DNA of 64,000 nt from Marinomonas lutimaris (GCF_019426345.1 NZ_JAHLLW010000005.1:167447-231446), one strand, 5' to 3'. Positions 27,347-36,894 are shown, counted from the first letter of the stretch. The notes: a model not told the origin generated them from the sequence alone. Numbers and translations: made by a program.

Positions 27347-29509
27347 ATGAATTCCATATCAGATAACTTAAGCTTAGAGTTTTCTATATTAAAAAAGTAC
27401 AGCGATAATATTATTCAATTATTTGAAGATGGCGCAACTGTGCCATTCATTGCTCGGTACAGAAAAGAAAATACGGGTGGTATGAGCGATATGGATTTAC
27501 GCTCTTTTTTTGATAGGTGGCAGTATTTAGTAGAATTAAAAAAACGTAAAGAAAGTATTCTTTCGTTATTAGCAGAAGACCAGAATGTATCGGATTCCAT
27601 AAGAAGAAAAATACAAAATGCCATTTCTAAAAATGAGCTAGAGGATCTGTACTCGCCGTTTAAGAAAACCCGTAAGACCAAAGCGGATGAAGCAAAAGAG
27701 CATGGGCTAGAGCCTTTTGCAGCACAGATATGGACTGGTCAGCGTTCAGACACCATATCTGCAGTTGAGGCATGGTGTAAGCAAAATAACATTGTGCTAT
27801 CAGCGGCGTCAGCATTAGAGGGTGTAACTGAAATATTGAATGAAACCATTGCAAATGACAGTGATGTTCTAAAAAAAGGCCGCGAAGTATTACTTAAAGA
27901 CGGTCTTTTAACCAGTCGGGTTTTACGAGGCAAAAAAGAACAAGGTGAGAAATTTAGAGATTATTTTGATTATCAAGAAGCAATTAATAAGGTGCCTCCT
28001 CATCGTTTGCTTGCTCTCTTTAGAGGGAAAAAAGAGTCCATACTAAAGTTGAGTGTCTCCTTAAAAAATGAAGAAAACTTTCCTAGCATATTAATATTTC
28101 CTCATTTTAATCAATTGCTTGATACTAACGAATCGGCGTCTCATAGAGTGACGCCTGTACAGCGTAAGTATTTAAATACGGCTTGGGAAAATAAGCTTTT
28201 ACCCAAATTAGAAACAGATGTTCTTGCACAATTGAAAGACCGAGCGGAAGAGGGGGCTATTCAGGTTTTTGCTGATAATCTTCAAGATTTATTAATGGCT
28301 GCCCCAGCAGGCGCTTATCGAGTATTAGGTGTCGATCCAGGCTTTCGTAATGGTGTGAAACTGGCTGTGATCGATGAGCAAGGCTCATTGTTAGATCACG
28401 GTGTTATTTATCCCCATGGACCTCAGAATCGTACACAAGAAGCGAATGCAATATTATCTAAGTTAATTCATCAGCATCGTATCGGTTGGGTGGCGATAGG
28501 TAATGGTACCGCTTCACGAGAGACCGAGGCGTTAGTTAAAGCTCTTATTACTGAATCGAATCTAGATTGTCGCGCGGTGGTTGTCAGTGAAGCAGGCGCC
28601 TCTGTGTATTCTGCTTCGCCAATAGCAATACAGGAATTTCCAGATTTGGATGTCACAATACGAGGCGCGGTTTCCATTGCCCGTCGTTTTCAAGATCCAC
28701 TTGCTGAATTGGTAAAAATTGATCCGCAAGCAATAGGGGTTGGTCAATATCAACATGACGTGAAAGTATCTCAGTTATCTAAATCCCTTGCCAATGTGGT
28801 TGAAGATTGTGTGAACCGTGTTGGCGTAGATATTAACCTCGCCTCGGTTTCTTTATTGTCTTACGTTTCTGGTTTAACCAATCGGCTGGCCCAAAATATT
28901 GTGGATTATCGTCAGCAGAAAGGGCGAATCGAGTCTAGAAGCGAGCTGTTAAAGATAAAAGGCATCGGTGAAAAATGCTTTGAGCAGTGTGCTGGTTTTT
29001 TAAGAATATTAAATGGAAAAGAAGCCTTGGATCAGTCCGGTGTACATCCTGAATCCTACCCTTTAGTGCAGCAAATGGCTGCGCATTTGAAACTAAAAGC
29101 GAAAGACTTACTTAACAATAGCGCTGCCTTGCAGCAGCTCAAGCAAATGGCACCAAGCTTTGCTCAAGCCGGAGACTTTACTTATACGGATATTCTCAAT
29201 GAGCTTGTGAAGCCAGGGCGAGACCCACGGCCAGAGTTCCGCTATGCGTCTTTTGATCATAGCGTACAAAAACTTGAAGATGTGCAGGAAGGCATGACGT
29301 TAGAAGGTGTTGTGACTAATGTGGCGGCATTTGGTGCCTTTGTTGATTTGGGTGTGCATCAAGATGGATTGATTCATATTTCGCAATTGGCAAATCGGTT
29401 TGTTAAAGACCCAAGGGATTTAGTACGAGTGGGTCAAGTGGTCAATGTCACCGTGTTAGAAGTGGACGTGCAGCGCAAGCGTATTGCTCTGAAAGCCAAT
29501 GGGCTTTAA
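27347..29509 (+). CDS. tex: Tex-like transcription accessory RNA-binding protein
   Basis: Tex is a cytoplasmic nucleic-acid-binding protein related to eukaryotic Spt6. The order is a helical N-terminal region (FEDGATVPFIARYRKENTGGM), a YqgF/RNase H-like domain (RVLGVDPGFRNGVKLAVID near 340), a helix-hairpin-helix (KIKGIGEKCFEQCAGFLRI) and a C-terminal S1 domain (EGVVTNVAAFGAFVDLGVHQDGLIHISQL). At 720 residues it is about 50 shorter than common Tex proteins because it ends soon after the S1 domain. Confidence 0.94.
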   Translation: MNSISDNLSLEFSILKKYSDNIIQLFEDGATVPFIARYRKENTGGMSDMDLRSFFDRWQYLVELKKRKESILSLLAEDQNVSDSIRRKIQNAISKNELEDLYSPFKKTRKTKADEAKEHGLEPFAAQIWTGQRSDTISAVEAWCKQNNIVLSAASALEGVTEILNETIANDSDVLKKGREVLLKDGLLTSRVLRGKKEQGEKFRDYFDYQEAINKVPPHRLLALFRGKKESILKLSVSLKNEENFPSILIFPHFNQLLDTNESASHRVTPVQRKYLNTAWENKLLPKLETDVLAQLKDRAEEGAIQVFADNLQDLLMAAPAGAYRVLGVDPGFRNGVKLAVIDEQGSLLDHGVIYPHGPQNRTQEANAILSKLIHQHRIGWVAIGNGTASRETEALVKALITESNLDCRAVVVSEAGASVYSASPIAIQEFPDLDVTIRGAVSIARRFQDPLAELVKIDPQAIGVGQYQHDVKVSQLSKSLANVVEDCVNRVGVDINLASVSLLSYVSGLTNRLAQNIVDYRQQKGRIESRSELLKIKGIGEKCFEQCAGFLRILNGKEALDQSGVHPESYPLVQQMAAHLKLKAKDLLNNSAALQQLKQMAPSFAQAGDFTYTDILNELVKPGRDPRPEFRYASFDHSVQKLEDVQEGMTLEGVVTNVAAFGAFVDLGVHQDGLIHISQLANRFVKDPRDLVRVGQVVNVTVLEVDVQRKRIALKANGL

Positions 29510-29524
29510 TTGAAAGGACCTAAA

Positions 29525-29554
29525 AAAACCGATTAGAAAATTCTAATCGGTTTT
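29525..29554. terminator. Bidirectional terminator between tex and azoR
   Basis: A 14-base arm ending ACCGATTAGAA is followed after two bases by its exact inverse (TTCTAATCGGT and a T-run). A-runs and T-runs flank both sides. Confidence 0.9.
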
Positions 29555-29599
29555 GGAGTGTAACCAGTAAAACTAACTTAAAAGGGATAAAAGTTAACC

Positions 29600-30193
29600 T
29601 TAAACAGCAACGGCGATTTGCGCTTTTGCTTGGTTGAAAGATTCTTCGCCTGGTTCGCCAAGTGCTTGACCGCCAGCAATGAAAGTTTCTTTTACATTTA
29701 GGCCTATGAAGCCTAGGAATGTTTGAATATGTGGTACTTGGTGGTCAACTGGAGTGCCAGCTAGTAGGCTGCCGCTTGCTGCAAAAATATAAGCATCTTT
29801 GTTTACCAGACCAACAGGACCTGTTTCAGTGTATTTAAATGTACGGCCTGCACGAGCAATATAGTCAAAGTAAGACTTCAATGTAGAAGGAATGCCGAAG
29901 TTGTACATAGGAGCTGAAACGATAACCACATCAGCAGCTTCTAGCTCAGTAATTAGTTCATCACCAATCGCAGCAATCGCTTGTTGTTCAGCAGAGCGAT
30001 CAGCTTCAGGAGTAAACAAAGCGCCTAATGTCTCGCCAGTGAAATGCGGTAGTGGATTTGCTGTCACATCACGAGCAACGACTTTGCCTTCAGGATTTTT
30101 CGCTAACCATTTTGCAACAAATTCGTTTGCTAGTTGACGTGATTTAGAGTTTTCGCCAGAAGCGCTAGAGTCGATACGTAATAAAGTAGCCAT
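29600..30193 (-). CDS. azoR: FMN-dependent NADH-azoreductase
   Basis: AzoR is a flavodoxin-like NADH:quinone and azo-compound oxidoreductase. The N-terminal FMN phosphate loop is seen in LLRIDSSASGENSKSRQLANEF, the flavin-binding segment in SAPMYNFGIPSTLKSYFDYIARAGRTF, and the C-terminal part GLVNKDAYIFAASG is typical. The 197-residue length is normal. It is transcribed divergently from a LysR-type regulator that probably controls it. Confidence 0.94.
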   Translation of the reverse strand: MATLLRIDSSASGENSKSRQLANEFVAKWLAKNPEGKVVARDVTANPLPHFTGETLGALFTPEADRSAEQQAIAAIGDELITELEAADVVIVSAPMYNFGIPSTLKSYFDYIARAGRTFKYTETGPVGLVNKDAYIFAASGSLLAGTPVDHQVPHIQTFLGFIGLNVKETFIAGGQALGEPGEESFNQAKAQIAVAV

Positions 30194-30361
30194 TGTAATA
30201 ATTTCTCCTCGGTAATCTTAAGTGAGCCAAGATGGCTCGTCACTTGATAATAAAGCCATCTTATAACCAAATTATTCGATTAAAAAGTGACATTTTTTGG
30301 AGATATTGATCGAAAAATACGATATATTTATCTTTCATATACTTTATATAAGAGAATTTTC

Positions 30362-31282
30362 TTGAAAGCCCCGAGAGTAACCCTAGAGCAATGGCGAGTA
30401 CTGCAATCTGTTGTCGATAAAGGTGGTTTTGCCCAAGCCGCAGAAGCGCTTCATAAAAGCCAATCTTCTGTCAGCTACACAGTAGCGAAGCTTCAAGAGC
30501 AGCTAGGTTATCCGTTGCTAATTATTGAAGGGCGAAAAGCCAAGCTAACAGAGCGCGGCGAAGTTTTGTTACGTCGCTCAAGGCATTTGTTAAAAGAAGC
30601 CGTTGATCTTGAAGAGCTGGCTCACACACTGGGACAAGGTTGGGAGCCTGAATTGGAGCTAGTGGTCGATCAAGCCTTTCCAACACCGGCCTTGCTTCGC
30701 GCCTTACAAGCTTTCGAGCCACAAAGCCAAGGAACGCAAGTTCAGCTTAAAGAAGCGGTATTAAGTGGCGGTGAAGAGGCACTGCGAAAAGGTAGTCCAG
30801 ATTTGGTGCTAAGTTCTATCGTCCCAAAAGGTTATTTGGCGGACCCTATTGTTGAAGTGGAAATGATCGCGGTAGCGGCGACGAGTCACCCTTTGCATCA
30901 AGAAGCAGACCCTATTAATAACGAGCGCTTGAGCCGAGAATTACAAATTGTTATTCGAGACTCGGCATCTGAAACCTCTATTGATGCTGGTTGGCTTGGT
31001 ACTGATCGACGTTGGACGGTATCGAGTGTGCAATCCGCTTTAGAAATTGTGACTAGCGGCATAGGCTTCGCGTGGCTACCAAAGGCCGATTTAGAATACG
31101 CCTTGCAAAGCGGTAAGCTCAAAAAGCTGAAATTGATCTCTGGTAGTGAGCGCAATTTTCATATGTATGCCATCTTTGGCAAAGGTGAGCGAACCGGCCC
31201 TGCTACGAGACTTCTAGTGGAACTCCTTCAGGCTGAATGTAATGCTTGCCCAAGACGTTCATCTATTCCTTCCCAGTCCTAG
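30362..31282 (+). CDS. LysR-type transcriptional regulator
   Basis: An N-terminal winged helix-turn-helix (VTLEQWRVLQSVVDKGGFAQAAEALHKSQSSVSYTVAKLQEQLGYPLL) is followed by a LysR substrate-binding domain. The open frame begins at a GTG at 30287, but that adds 25 residues of non-family sequence and lacks a ribosome binding site; I prefer the TTG at 30362 preceded by AAGAGA. It is divergent from azoR with a 168-base gap, so AzoR is its likeliest target (inference). The effector is unknown. Confidence 0.85.
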   Translation: MKAPRVTLEQWRVLQSVVDKGGFAQAAEALHKSQSSVSYTVAKLQEQLGYPLLIIEGRKAKLTERGEVLLRRSRHLLKEAVDLEELAHTLGQGWEPELELVVDQAFPTPALLRALQAFEPQSQGTQVQLKEAVLSGGEEALRKGSPDLVLSSIVPKGYLADPIVEVEMIAVAATSHPLHQEADPINNERLSRELQIVIRDSASETSIDAGWLGTDRRWTVSSVQSALEIVTSGIGFAWLPKADLEYALQSGKLKKLKLISGSERNFHMYAIFGKGERTGPATRLLVELLQAECNACPRRSSIPSQS

Positions 31283-31295
31283 ATCAATCCTAATT

Positions 31296-31850
31296 TTACT
31301 CTTTGGTTTGATCTTGAATGATGCTCAAAAGTGATGGTAGGAATGCACGTTCTACCTTATTTTCATCGCTCCATAGTTTTGCAACAGCAATGGCTTTGGG
31401 GCAATGAAAAAGTAATTTGTGCACACTTATTTTAATCACCAGTTTTGGTGGTTTATTATTTTCAGCAAACAAATTTAATGTGTCGTTGTCAGTATGTAGG
31501 CTTGCTCTGCCTTTTATGCGCACAACCTCGCCGATACCTGGAATCATAAAAAGCAGGCCTGCTTCAGGTCTTTCTACAATATTTCTCAAACTATCTAAGC
31601 GATTGTTACCCGCTGTGTCTGCAAATGCTATGGTCTTCGAGTCCAGCACTTTAACAAATCCAGCATCTCCCCCACGAGGTGACACGTCTGCAAAGCCATT
31701 TTTATCCTTTGTCGACATGATAATAAAAGGGCAGTGCTCTATGAAGGCGATTGAGTGTTTTTCTAGTTCATCAATTTCTTTTTTCAATGCTAAAGGATGA
31801 GCCTCGTTATAAAGCTCATCAAGTTGCTTCGGTTGGCAGATTTGGCCCAT
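31296..31850 (-). CDS. PPOX-class FMN-dependent flavoprotein
   Basis: The protein resembles the MSMEG_1061-type branch of the pyridoxamine 5'-phosphate oxidase-like split-barrel family. Visible signatures are CPFIIMSTKDKNGFADVSPRGGDAGFVKVLD, NNRLDSLRNIVERPEAGLLFMIPG and HCPKAIAVAKLW. The 184-residue length fits. Members bind FMN or F420; the substrate is unknown. It converges with the LysR gene, leaving only 13 bases between the stops. Confidence 0.82.
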   Translation of the reverse strand: MGQICQPKQLDELYNEAHPLALKKEIDELEKHSIAFIEHCPFIIMSTKDKNGFADVSPRGGDAGFVKVLDSKTIAFADTAGNNRLDSLRNIVERPEAGLLFMIPGIGEVVRIKGRASLHTDNDTLNLFAENNKPPKLVIKISVHKLLFHCPKAIAVAKLWSDENKVERAFLPSLLSIIQDQTKE

Positions 31851-32148
31851 GTTAATCCTTGATTTCTTGTGATGTGAAAATCATCTGAGAATGCTTGTTA
31901 TTAATATTAGGCGGGTATTTTATACTGCTAATGTTGTAATGTAACGCGCCAACATCATATTGATTGTTTCCTGACAATCTTTGCTTTTACCTTGCCTAGA
32001 AGCTTTTAAAATCATCGATTTATAATTTTTTATAAAAATTGTCATTTTTTTTGTGACAATTTGGGTTGTGGTGTTTTTAGCAAAAAGGTCTAATAGCTGC
32101 CATCCTTAATTTATTCATTATTTATAGACATCGACACAAGGAAGCCTC
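31851..32148. other. Intergenic region upstream of glmU
   Basis: AT-rich and without a gene. In Pseudomonas the ATP synthase operon normally ends here (atpC-glmU), but no atp gene is visible. The main structure is a spaced palindrome at 32036-32062, listed separately. Confidence 0.4.
32036..32062. promoter_or_regulatory. Spaced palindrome upstream of glmU, possible operator
   Basis: AAATTGTCA (32036-32044) and TGACAATTT (32054-32062) are perfect inverse copies separated by nine T-rich bases, about 90 bases before glmU. It could be a dimeric regulator site or a weak hairpin; no known regulator is assigned. Confidence 0.35.
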
Positions 32149-33510
32149 ATGACTCAGGACATCGTAATTCTCGCTGCTGGAAAAGGTAGCCGAATGAAAT
32201 CCGCTCTCTCTAAGGTATTACACAAAGTTGGTGGCGTCGCTATGGTTAGGCGAGTACTGGCGACGGCAAATACTTTAGCAGATTCTAAATTGCACCTTGT
32301 TGTTGGTCACCAAGGCGAACAGGTCGAGGCAAATTGTCAGGATTTTTCAGCCAATATTGTTTGGCAAAATGACCCTCAAGGAACCGGTGATGCATTGCGT
32401 CGCGTCGCGCCTTTTCTTCAAGCTGATGGTGCGACATTAACTCTTTATGGCGATGTTCCGCTTATTCGTGCCAGCACATTAGAAAAAATGACGTCTCTGT
32501 CGACTTCTAATACCTTAGTTTTATTGACGATATCCCTTGATAACCCAACTGGATATGGTCGGATTGTTCGTAACGAACAAGGAAAAGTGATAGCGATCGT
32601 CGAGCAAAAAGATGCCTCAGAAAGCCAGCTTGCAATTAAGGAAGTGAACACGGGGATTCTGTTGGCACCGAATAATCATCTACAAGGTTGGCTTGCTGCC
32701 TTAACGAATAATAACGCCCAAGGCGAATATTATTTGACTGATATAATCGCCATGGCGGCTCGTGATGGTGTGGATATTGTCACAGTGAATCCAGAAAACG
32801 AAGCTGAAGTGGCTGGTGTTAATGATCGTGTCCAACTTGCAGCGTTAGAGCGCGAGTTACAAAGTCAGCAGGCCATCAGCCTTATGCAAAATGGGGCAAC
32901 CTTGTTAGATCCTTCTCGCATTGATATTCGCGGTGAATTGATTACCGGCCAAGATGTCATTATCGACGTTAATTGCATATTTGAAGGTAAGGTAGTGCTG
33001 GGGACTGGCGTTGAAGTTGGAGCAAATTGCCATCTTAAAAATTGCACCGTTGGTGACAATACTATTATTAAAAGCAACACGCTAATCGAAGAGAGCGAAG
33101 TTGGTGAAGACTGCGATATCGGGCCATTTGCTCGTTTGCGCCCTGGCACCCAGCTTGCCAATAAAGCGAAAATCGGTAACTTTGTCGAAACCAAAAAAGC
33201 CCGCATCGGTGAAGGCAGCAAGGTTAATCATTTGAGCTATATCGGTGATACAGAAATGGGGGCGAACGTGAACGTTGGTGCGGGCACTATTACTTGTAAT
33301 TACGATGGCGTGAATAAACATCTAACGCAAGTGGCCGATAATGTTTTTATCGGTTCTAACACCTCGTTAGTCGCACCTGTGCAAGTAGCGGAAGGCGCCA
33401 CTATCGCGGCGGGCTCGACCATCACCAAACAAGTGGGCGAGAAGCAATTAGCTTTCGCTAGAGCGCGACAAACTAACAAAGACAACTGGCCTCGACCAAC
33501 CAAAAAGTAA
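32149..33510 (+). CDS. glmU: Bifunctional UDP-GlcNAc pyrophosphorylase / GlcN-1-P acetyltransferase
   Basis: GlmU makes UDP-GlcNAc for peptidoglycan and surface polysaccharides. The N-terminal uridyltransferase domain starts with ILAAGKGSRMKSALSKVLHKVGG. The C-terminal left-handed beta-helix acetyltransferase (about 250-440) contains GPFARLRPGTQL, KKARIGEGSKVNHLSYIGD and NVGAGTITCNYDG. The 453-residue length is normal. AAGGAAG before the ATG supports the start. glmS follows, separated by a palindromic element. Confidence 0.97.
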   Translation: MTQDIVILAAGKGSRMKSALSKVLHKVGGVAMVRRVLATANTLADSKLHLVVGHQGEQVEANCQDFSANIVWQNDPQGTGDALRRVAPFLQADGATLTLYGDVPLIRASTLEKMTSLSTSNTLVLLTISLDNPTGYGRIVRNEQGKVIAIVEQKDASESQLAIKEVNTGILLAPNNHLQGWLAALTNNNAQGEYYLTDIIAMAARDGVDIVTVNPENEAEVAGVNDRVQLAALERELQSQQAISLMQNGATLLDPSRIDIRGELITGQDVIIDVNCIFEGKVVLGTGVEVGANCHLKNCTVGDNTIIKSNTLIEESEVGEDCDIGPFARLRPGTQLANKAKIGNFVETKKARIGEGSKVNHLSYIGDTEMGANVNVGAGTITCNYDGVNKHLTQVADNVFIGSNTSLVAPVQVAEGATIAAGSTITKQVGEKQLAFARARQTNKDNWPRPTKK

Positions 33511-33527
33511 CGGGTCGCCGTTACTGC

Positions 33528-33601
33528 AAAGGGGTCAGATCCCTTTAACGAATTTTTTCGAGCTGAATGAAGCTTTATTTTTTAAGGGATCTGACCCCTT
33601 T
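33528..33601. repeat. Inverted GGGGTCAG-type repeat pair between glmU and glmS
   Basis: AAAGGGGTCAGATCCCTT at 33528-33545 recurs as its inverse at 33584-33601, separated by 38 bases. Each arm is itself a short imperfect palindrome (AAGGG/CCCTT). Motifs of this kind are common as dispersed REP elements near RAYT transposases in gammaproteobacteria. Here it could form a large stem-loop adjusting glmS expression relative to glmU (inference). Confidence 0.75.
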
Positions 33602-33626
33602 AGTAGACTCAAAAAAGGATTCTCAC

Positions 33627-35453
33627 ATGTGCGGAATAGTTGGCGCCATTGCTCGTCGTAACGTATCAAAGATTTTAATTGAAGGCCTAAGCCGTCTTGA
33701 ATACCGTGGTTATGATTCTTCCGGTATTGCAATTAACAACGAAGAAGGTGTGTTTTCACACCGTGCCGTTGGCAAAGTTCAAGCATTAAAAGACAAATTC
33801 GAGGCAGAGCCATTAGATGGCAAAATGGGCATTGCTCACACTCGTTGGGCGACCCATGGCAAACCAACAGAAGCCAATGCCCATCCACACTTTTCAGGTG
33901 ATGATCTTGCTTTGGTGCATAACGGTATTATTGAAAACCACGAACCATTACGTCGTGAATTAAAAGCCAAAGGCTATGAATTCAAATCTGAAACGGATAC
34001 CGAAGTAATTGTTCACCTTATTCATGATGCCCTGAAAACACAGCCAGATTTATTGAAAGCCGTACAAGCGACGTTAGCAAAGTTGCATGGCGCGTTCGCT
34101 ATTGGTGTTGTTCAAAAAGACGATAATGATCGTTTTATTGCCGCTCGAAAAGGCAGTCCGCTTGTGGTTGGCGTTGGTATTGAAGAAAACTTTGTTGCGT
34201 CCGACCAGCTTGCGTTATTGCATGTTACTGATCAATTTATCTTCTTAGAAGAAGGTGATGTTGTTGAAGTAAGTCGTGATCAAGTGTCAATTTACGATGC
34301 TAAAGGTGAACTACAGGATCGCCCAATTAGCGTGTTTAACCACAACGTAGATGCCACTGATAAAGGTGAATTTCGCCATTACATGATGAAAGAAATCTAC
34401 GAGCAGCCTAAAGTGATTAGCGCTTGTCTAGAAGGTCGTATCAGTGAAAATAAAGTATTAACTAGCTGCTTTGGTGCAGATTCTGATTTCCTAAAAGAAG
34501 TTGAAAATGTCCACATCGTTGCTTGTGGCACCAGCTACCATGCTGGCATGGTAGCAAAATACTGGATTGAAGACTTAGCTGGTTTGCCATGTAGTGTTGA
34601 AGTAGCCAGTGAATATCGTTATCGCAAAGTGGCTGTGCCGAAGAAAACCTTGTTTTTGACCTTGTCACAATCTGGTGAAACAGCTGATACATTAGCGGCA
34701 TTACGTATGGCAAAAGAGCTGGGTTATTTAACCACCCTAGCTATCTGTAACGTGCCATCTAGCACGCTGGTACGTGAGTCAGCACTTACTTTGTTAACGA
34801 ACGCGGGCCCAGAAATTGGTGTGGCATCTACCAAAGCTTTCACTACTCAGCTAACTGCATTATTGATTACCAGTGTGGCGATTGCAGTAGAAAACGGCCT
34901 GTCAGCAGAAAGAGAAAAGGAGCTTGTACAAGCTATGCGTTCTTTACCTGCTTATGTTAATGTTGCGCTTTTAGAAGATGCTCACATTAAGACGGTTGCT
35001 GATCGGTTTGCTAATAAAACCAATGCGCTATTTTTGGGGCGTGGCACCATGTTTCCAATTGCGCTAGAAGGTTCGCTGAAGCTAAAAGAAATTTCCTATA
35101 TTCATGCGGAAGCTTATCCAGCGGGTGAACTAAAGCACGGCCCATTGGCCTTGGTTGATGAAAATATGCCAATTATCGCACTGGTTCCACATAACGATAT
35201 GTTAGACAAGCTAAAGTCTAATCTACAAGAAGTGGCGGCTCGGGGTGGTGAATTGTACGTTTTTGCAGATAAAGACACAGATCTTCATAACGAAGACAAT
35301 ATCATTTTCACCGAAGTGCCAAAAGTAGACAGCATCCTAGAACCGATTGTTCACACAATCCCTCTGCAGTTGCTGTCTTACCATGTTGCTGTTGTAAAAG
35401 GCACCGATGTTGATCAACCTCGTAACTTAGCAAAATCCGTTACTGTGGAATAA
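33627..35453 (+). CDS. glmS: Glutamine-fructose-6-phosphate aminotransferase (isomerizing)
   Basis: GlmS makes glucosamine-6-phosphate, the first step toward UDP-GlcNAc. The start is the ATG at 33627, giving MCGIVGAIA with the catalytic Cys at position 2, as required for the N-terminal glutaminase; AAAGGA lies upstream. The open frame extends to 33567, but the extra residues are encoded by the GGGGTCAG repeat and would bury the nucleophile. Two SIS domains follow (CGTSYHAGMVAKYW, LSQSGETADTLAAL), and the C-terminal DQPRNLAKSVTVE is canonical. The length is 608 residues. Confidence 0.97.
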   Translation: MCGIVGAIARRNVSKILIEGLSRLEYRGYDSSGIAINNEEGVFSHRAVGKVQALKDKFEAEPLDGKMGIAHTRWATHGKPTEANAHPHFSGDDLALVHNGIIENHEPLRRELKAKGYEFKSETDTEVIVHLIHDALKTQPDLLKAVQATLAKLHGAFAIGVVQKDDNDRFIAARKGSPLVVGVGIEENFVASDQLALLHVTDQFIFLEEGDVVEVSRDQVSIYDAKGELQDRPISVFNHNVDATDKGEFRHYMMKEIYEQPKVISACLEGRISENKVLTSCFGADSDFLKEVENVHIVACGTSYHAGMVAKYWIEDLAGLPCSVEVASEYRYRKVAVPKKTLFLTLSQSGETADTLAALRMAKELGYLTTLAICNVPSSTLVRESALTLLTNAGPEIGVASTKAFTTQLTALLITSVAIAVENGLSAEREKELVQAMRSLPAYVNVALLEDAHIKTVADRFANKTNALFLGRGTMFPIALEGSLKLKEISYIHAEAYPAGELKHGPLALVDENMPIIALVPHNDMLDKLKSNLQEVAARGGELYVFADKDTDLHNEDNIIFTEVPKVDSILEPIVHTIPLQLLSYHVAVVKGTDVDQPRNLAKSVTVE

Positions 35454-35461
35454 TTAGAAAT

Positions 35462-35503
35462 AAAAAAGCCTAGCTATGGAACATGAACGAAACATAGCTA
35501 GGC
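35462..35503 (-). terminator. Terminator of ogl, between glmS and ogl
   Basis: GCCTAGCTATG (35468-35478) and CATAGCTAGGC (35493-35503) form an 11-bp stem. The T-run is on the minus strand (complement of 35462-35467), so it mainly stops ogl transcription; the stem may also protect the glmS 3' end. Confidence 0.85.
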
Positions 35504-35547
35504 AAAACAGTGCTGAGAGTAACGCTTTTAAAAAGTCAGTGCTTACA

Positions 35548-36696
35548 TTACAGGGTGGCTAGGTAAATAGCTGGTGTGCCATTTACGTCCGAGCTGTAAA
35601 GCACTGACTTATTGTCTGGTGTGAAAGATGGGTGAGGGTGGTTGATCTGGCGATCACCGTTTAAAACTTCCCAGCTTGTATTGTGTTCTGTAATAGGTCG
35701 AATGCTGGCATCAGACAGATCGATCAAATATAAGTTAGGATCGTTTTCTATCTTATGCCCATCATGATTTGACACGTCAACCGGTGTACCTGAACCATCG
35801 CCCACCACTAAAGTACCGTCGTAGTTGCTCATCAAATGACTGCACGCAGGCATTTCTGCTTCTACTTTAAATGCCAGGCTTGTTGCATCTACAGAGCAAA
35901 GCTGGCGCTTGTCTGTATTGGGTCGATAAGACACAAACATCATTTTTGAACCATCAGGAACGAAAAATTCGTGGGTACAAGATTCTTCTTCGCTTTGCTC
36001 GTAGACCTTGCGCATGTTGTCGCCGTTTTCATCAATCATCCACATACGTGTTTCGACTAAATCGTGTGGGCCTTCGTGACAAAAAGCGATGGTGTTATCG
36101 TCATTTGGGCGATACAGAGGATGGCCAAGCCAGATATTTTCTTCAAAGATGGTGGTGCGCTGACCTGTTTTAAGATCGATTGAGATTAAGCGACAACGTG
36201 GTTTTTGATGATAGAACTGAGCAAATTTTTCCCAGCTATCTAAGTCCATGTAATCCGTATCTTTGATTTCTATCGCAACCACTTTTGTACAATCTGAATT
36301 TGGCACCCAAGTGCCATAGCCCACCCAGCCTTTAGCCACTTCATATAAAACACTGTGTTCTTGGTTTTTTATATCAACACGAATGAGCTGTTTGTTGTTT
36401 TTTACAAAAATCAGCGCGTCATCTTGTGTAGTAAGAAAGCCACCAAACACATTATCGCCTTTGCCTTCAGTCAGCTGTATGGCCGTTTCATTTTGTAAAT
36501 CTAAAAGATGGTAGTTTCTGTTTGAATCGAAATTGGCAGAGATAAGCAGTTTATTCCCATCTTCTGTGAAGCATTTTTGATAGAAATAATTTCGATGACA
36601 TACTCCGCTATCAGGCGTTAGCTGAGTAACGATAGACCCTGTCTTTTCATCAGTTGTACGTTTAAATGCCAAAGATGTAGTGGTACCAAGTGACAT
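35548..36696 (-). CDS. ogl: Oligogalacturonate lyase (PL22)
   Basis: Ogl is a cytoplasmic beta-propeller lyase that splits unsaturated digalacturonate and short oligomers into 4,5-unsaturated galacturonate. The family stretch CHRNYFYQKCF (near residue 32) and DLQNETAIQLTEGKGDNVFGGF are present, as are HPLYRPNDDNTIAFCHEGPHD and the C-terminal NHPHPSFTPDNKSVLYSSD. The frame is open to 36813, but the ATG at 36696, preceded by AGAGGA, gives 382 residues matching Dickeya Ogl; the upstream part is only basic, low-complexity sequence. It is divergent from togMNAB with a KdgR-like site in between. Confidence 0.95.
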   Translation of the reverse strand: MSLGTTTSLAFKRTTDEKTGSIVTQLTPDSGVCHRNYFYQKCFTEDGNKLLISANFDSNRNYHLLDLQNETAIQLTEGKGDNVFGGFLTTQDDALIFVKNNKQLIRVDIKNQEHSVLYEVAKGWVGYGTWVPNSDCTKVVAIEIKDTDYMDLDSWEKFAQFYHQKPRCRLISIDLKTGQRTTIFEENIWLGHPLYRPNDDNTIAFCHEGPHDLVETRMWMIDENGDNMRKVYEQSEEESCTHEFFVPDGSKMMFVSYRPNTDKRQLCSVDATSLAFKVEAEMPACSHLMSNYDGTLVVGDGSGTPVDVSNHDGHKIENDPNLYLIDLSDASIRPITEHNTSWEVLNGDRQINHPHPSFTPDNKSVLYSSDVNGTPAIYLATL

Positions 36697-36862
36697 GATT
36701 TCCTCTCTTATTCTTGTTTTTTCTCGTTTCTGCTGAGCTTGTGCTCTTTTCCTGTCTTTAGATTTCTGAGTAAGACGAGCGTTTGCTTGCCAGATTTTTA
36801 CTTGTCTAAACACTTAATGAGAGCAGGTTAACACCTATTTTATATTTATTCACCAATAAAAA

Positions 36863-36877
36863 TGAAAAAGTGTTTTA
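36863..36877. promoter_or_regulatory. KdgR-like operator between ogl and togM
   Basis: TGAAAAAGTGTTTTA matches the KdgR consensus TRAAAYRNYRTTTYA with one mismatch (sixth base). It sits in the divergent promoter region and could control ogl and togMNAB together. Confidence 0.6.
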
Positions 36878-36894
36878 AAAAAATTAATTATGTA

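Noticed and set aside
33511..33626. glmS ribozyme
   Set aside because: The glmS ribozyme belongs to Gram-positive bacteria; here only an inverted repeat of dispersed type is seen.
36697..36813. N-terminal extension of Ogl
   Set aside because: The segment is basic and low-complexity, while the ATG at 36696 has a strong ribosome binding site and gives the family length.
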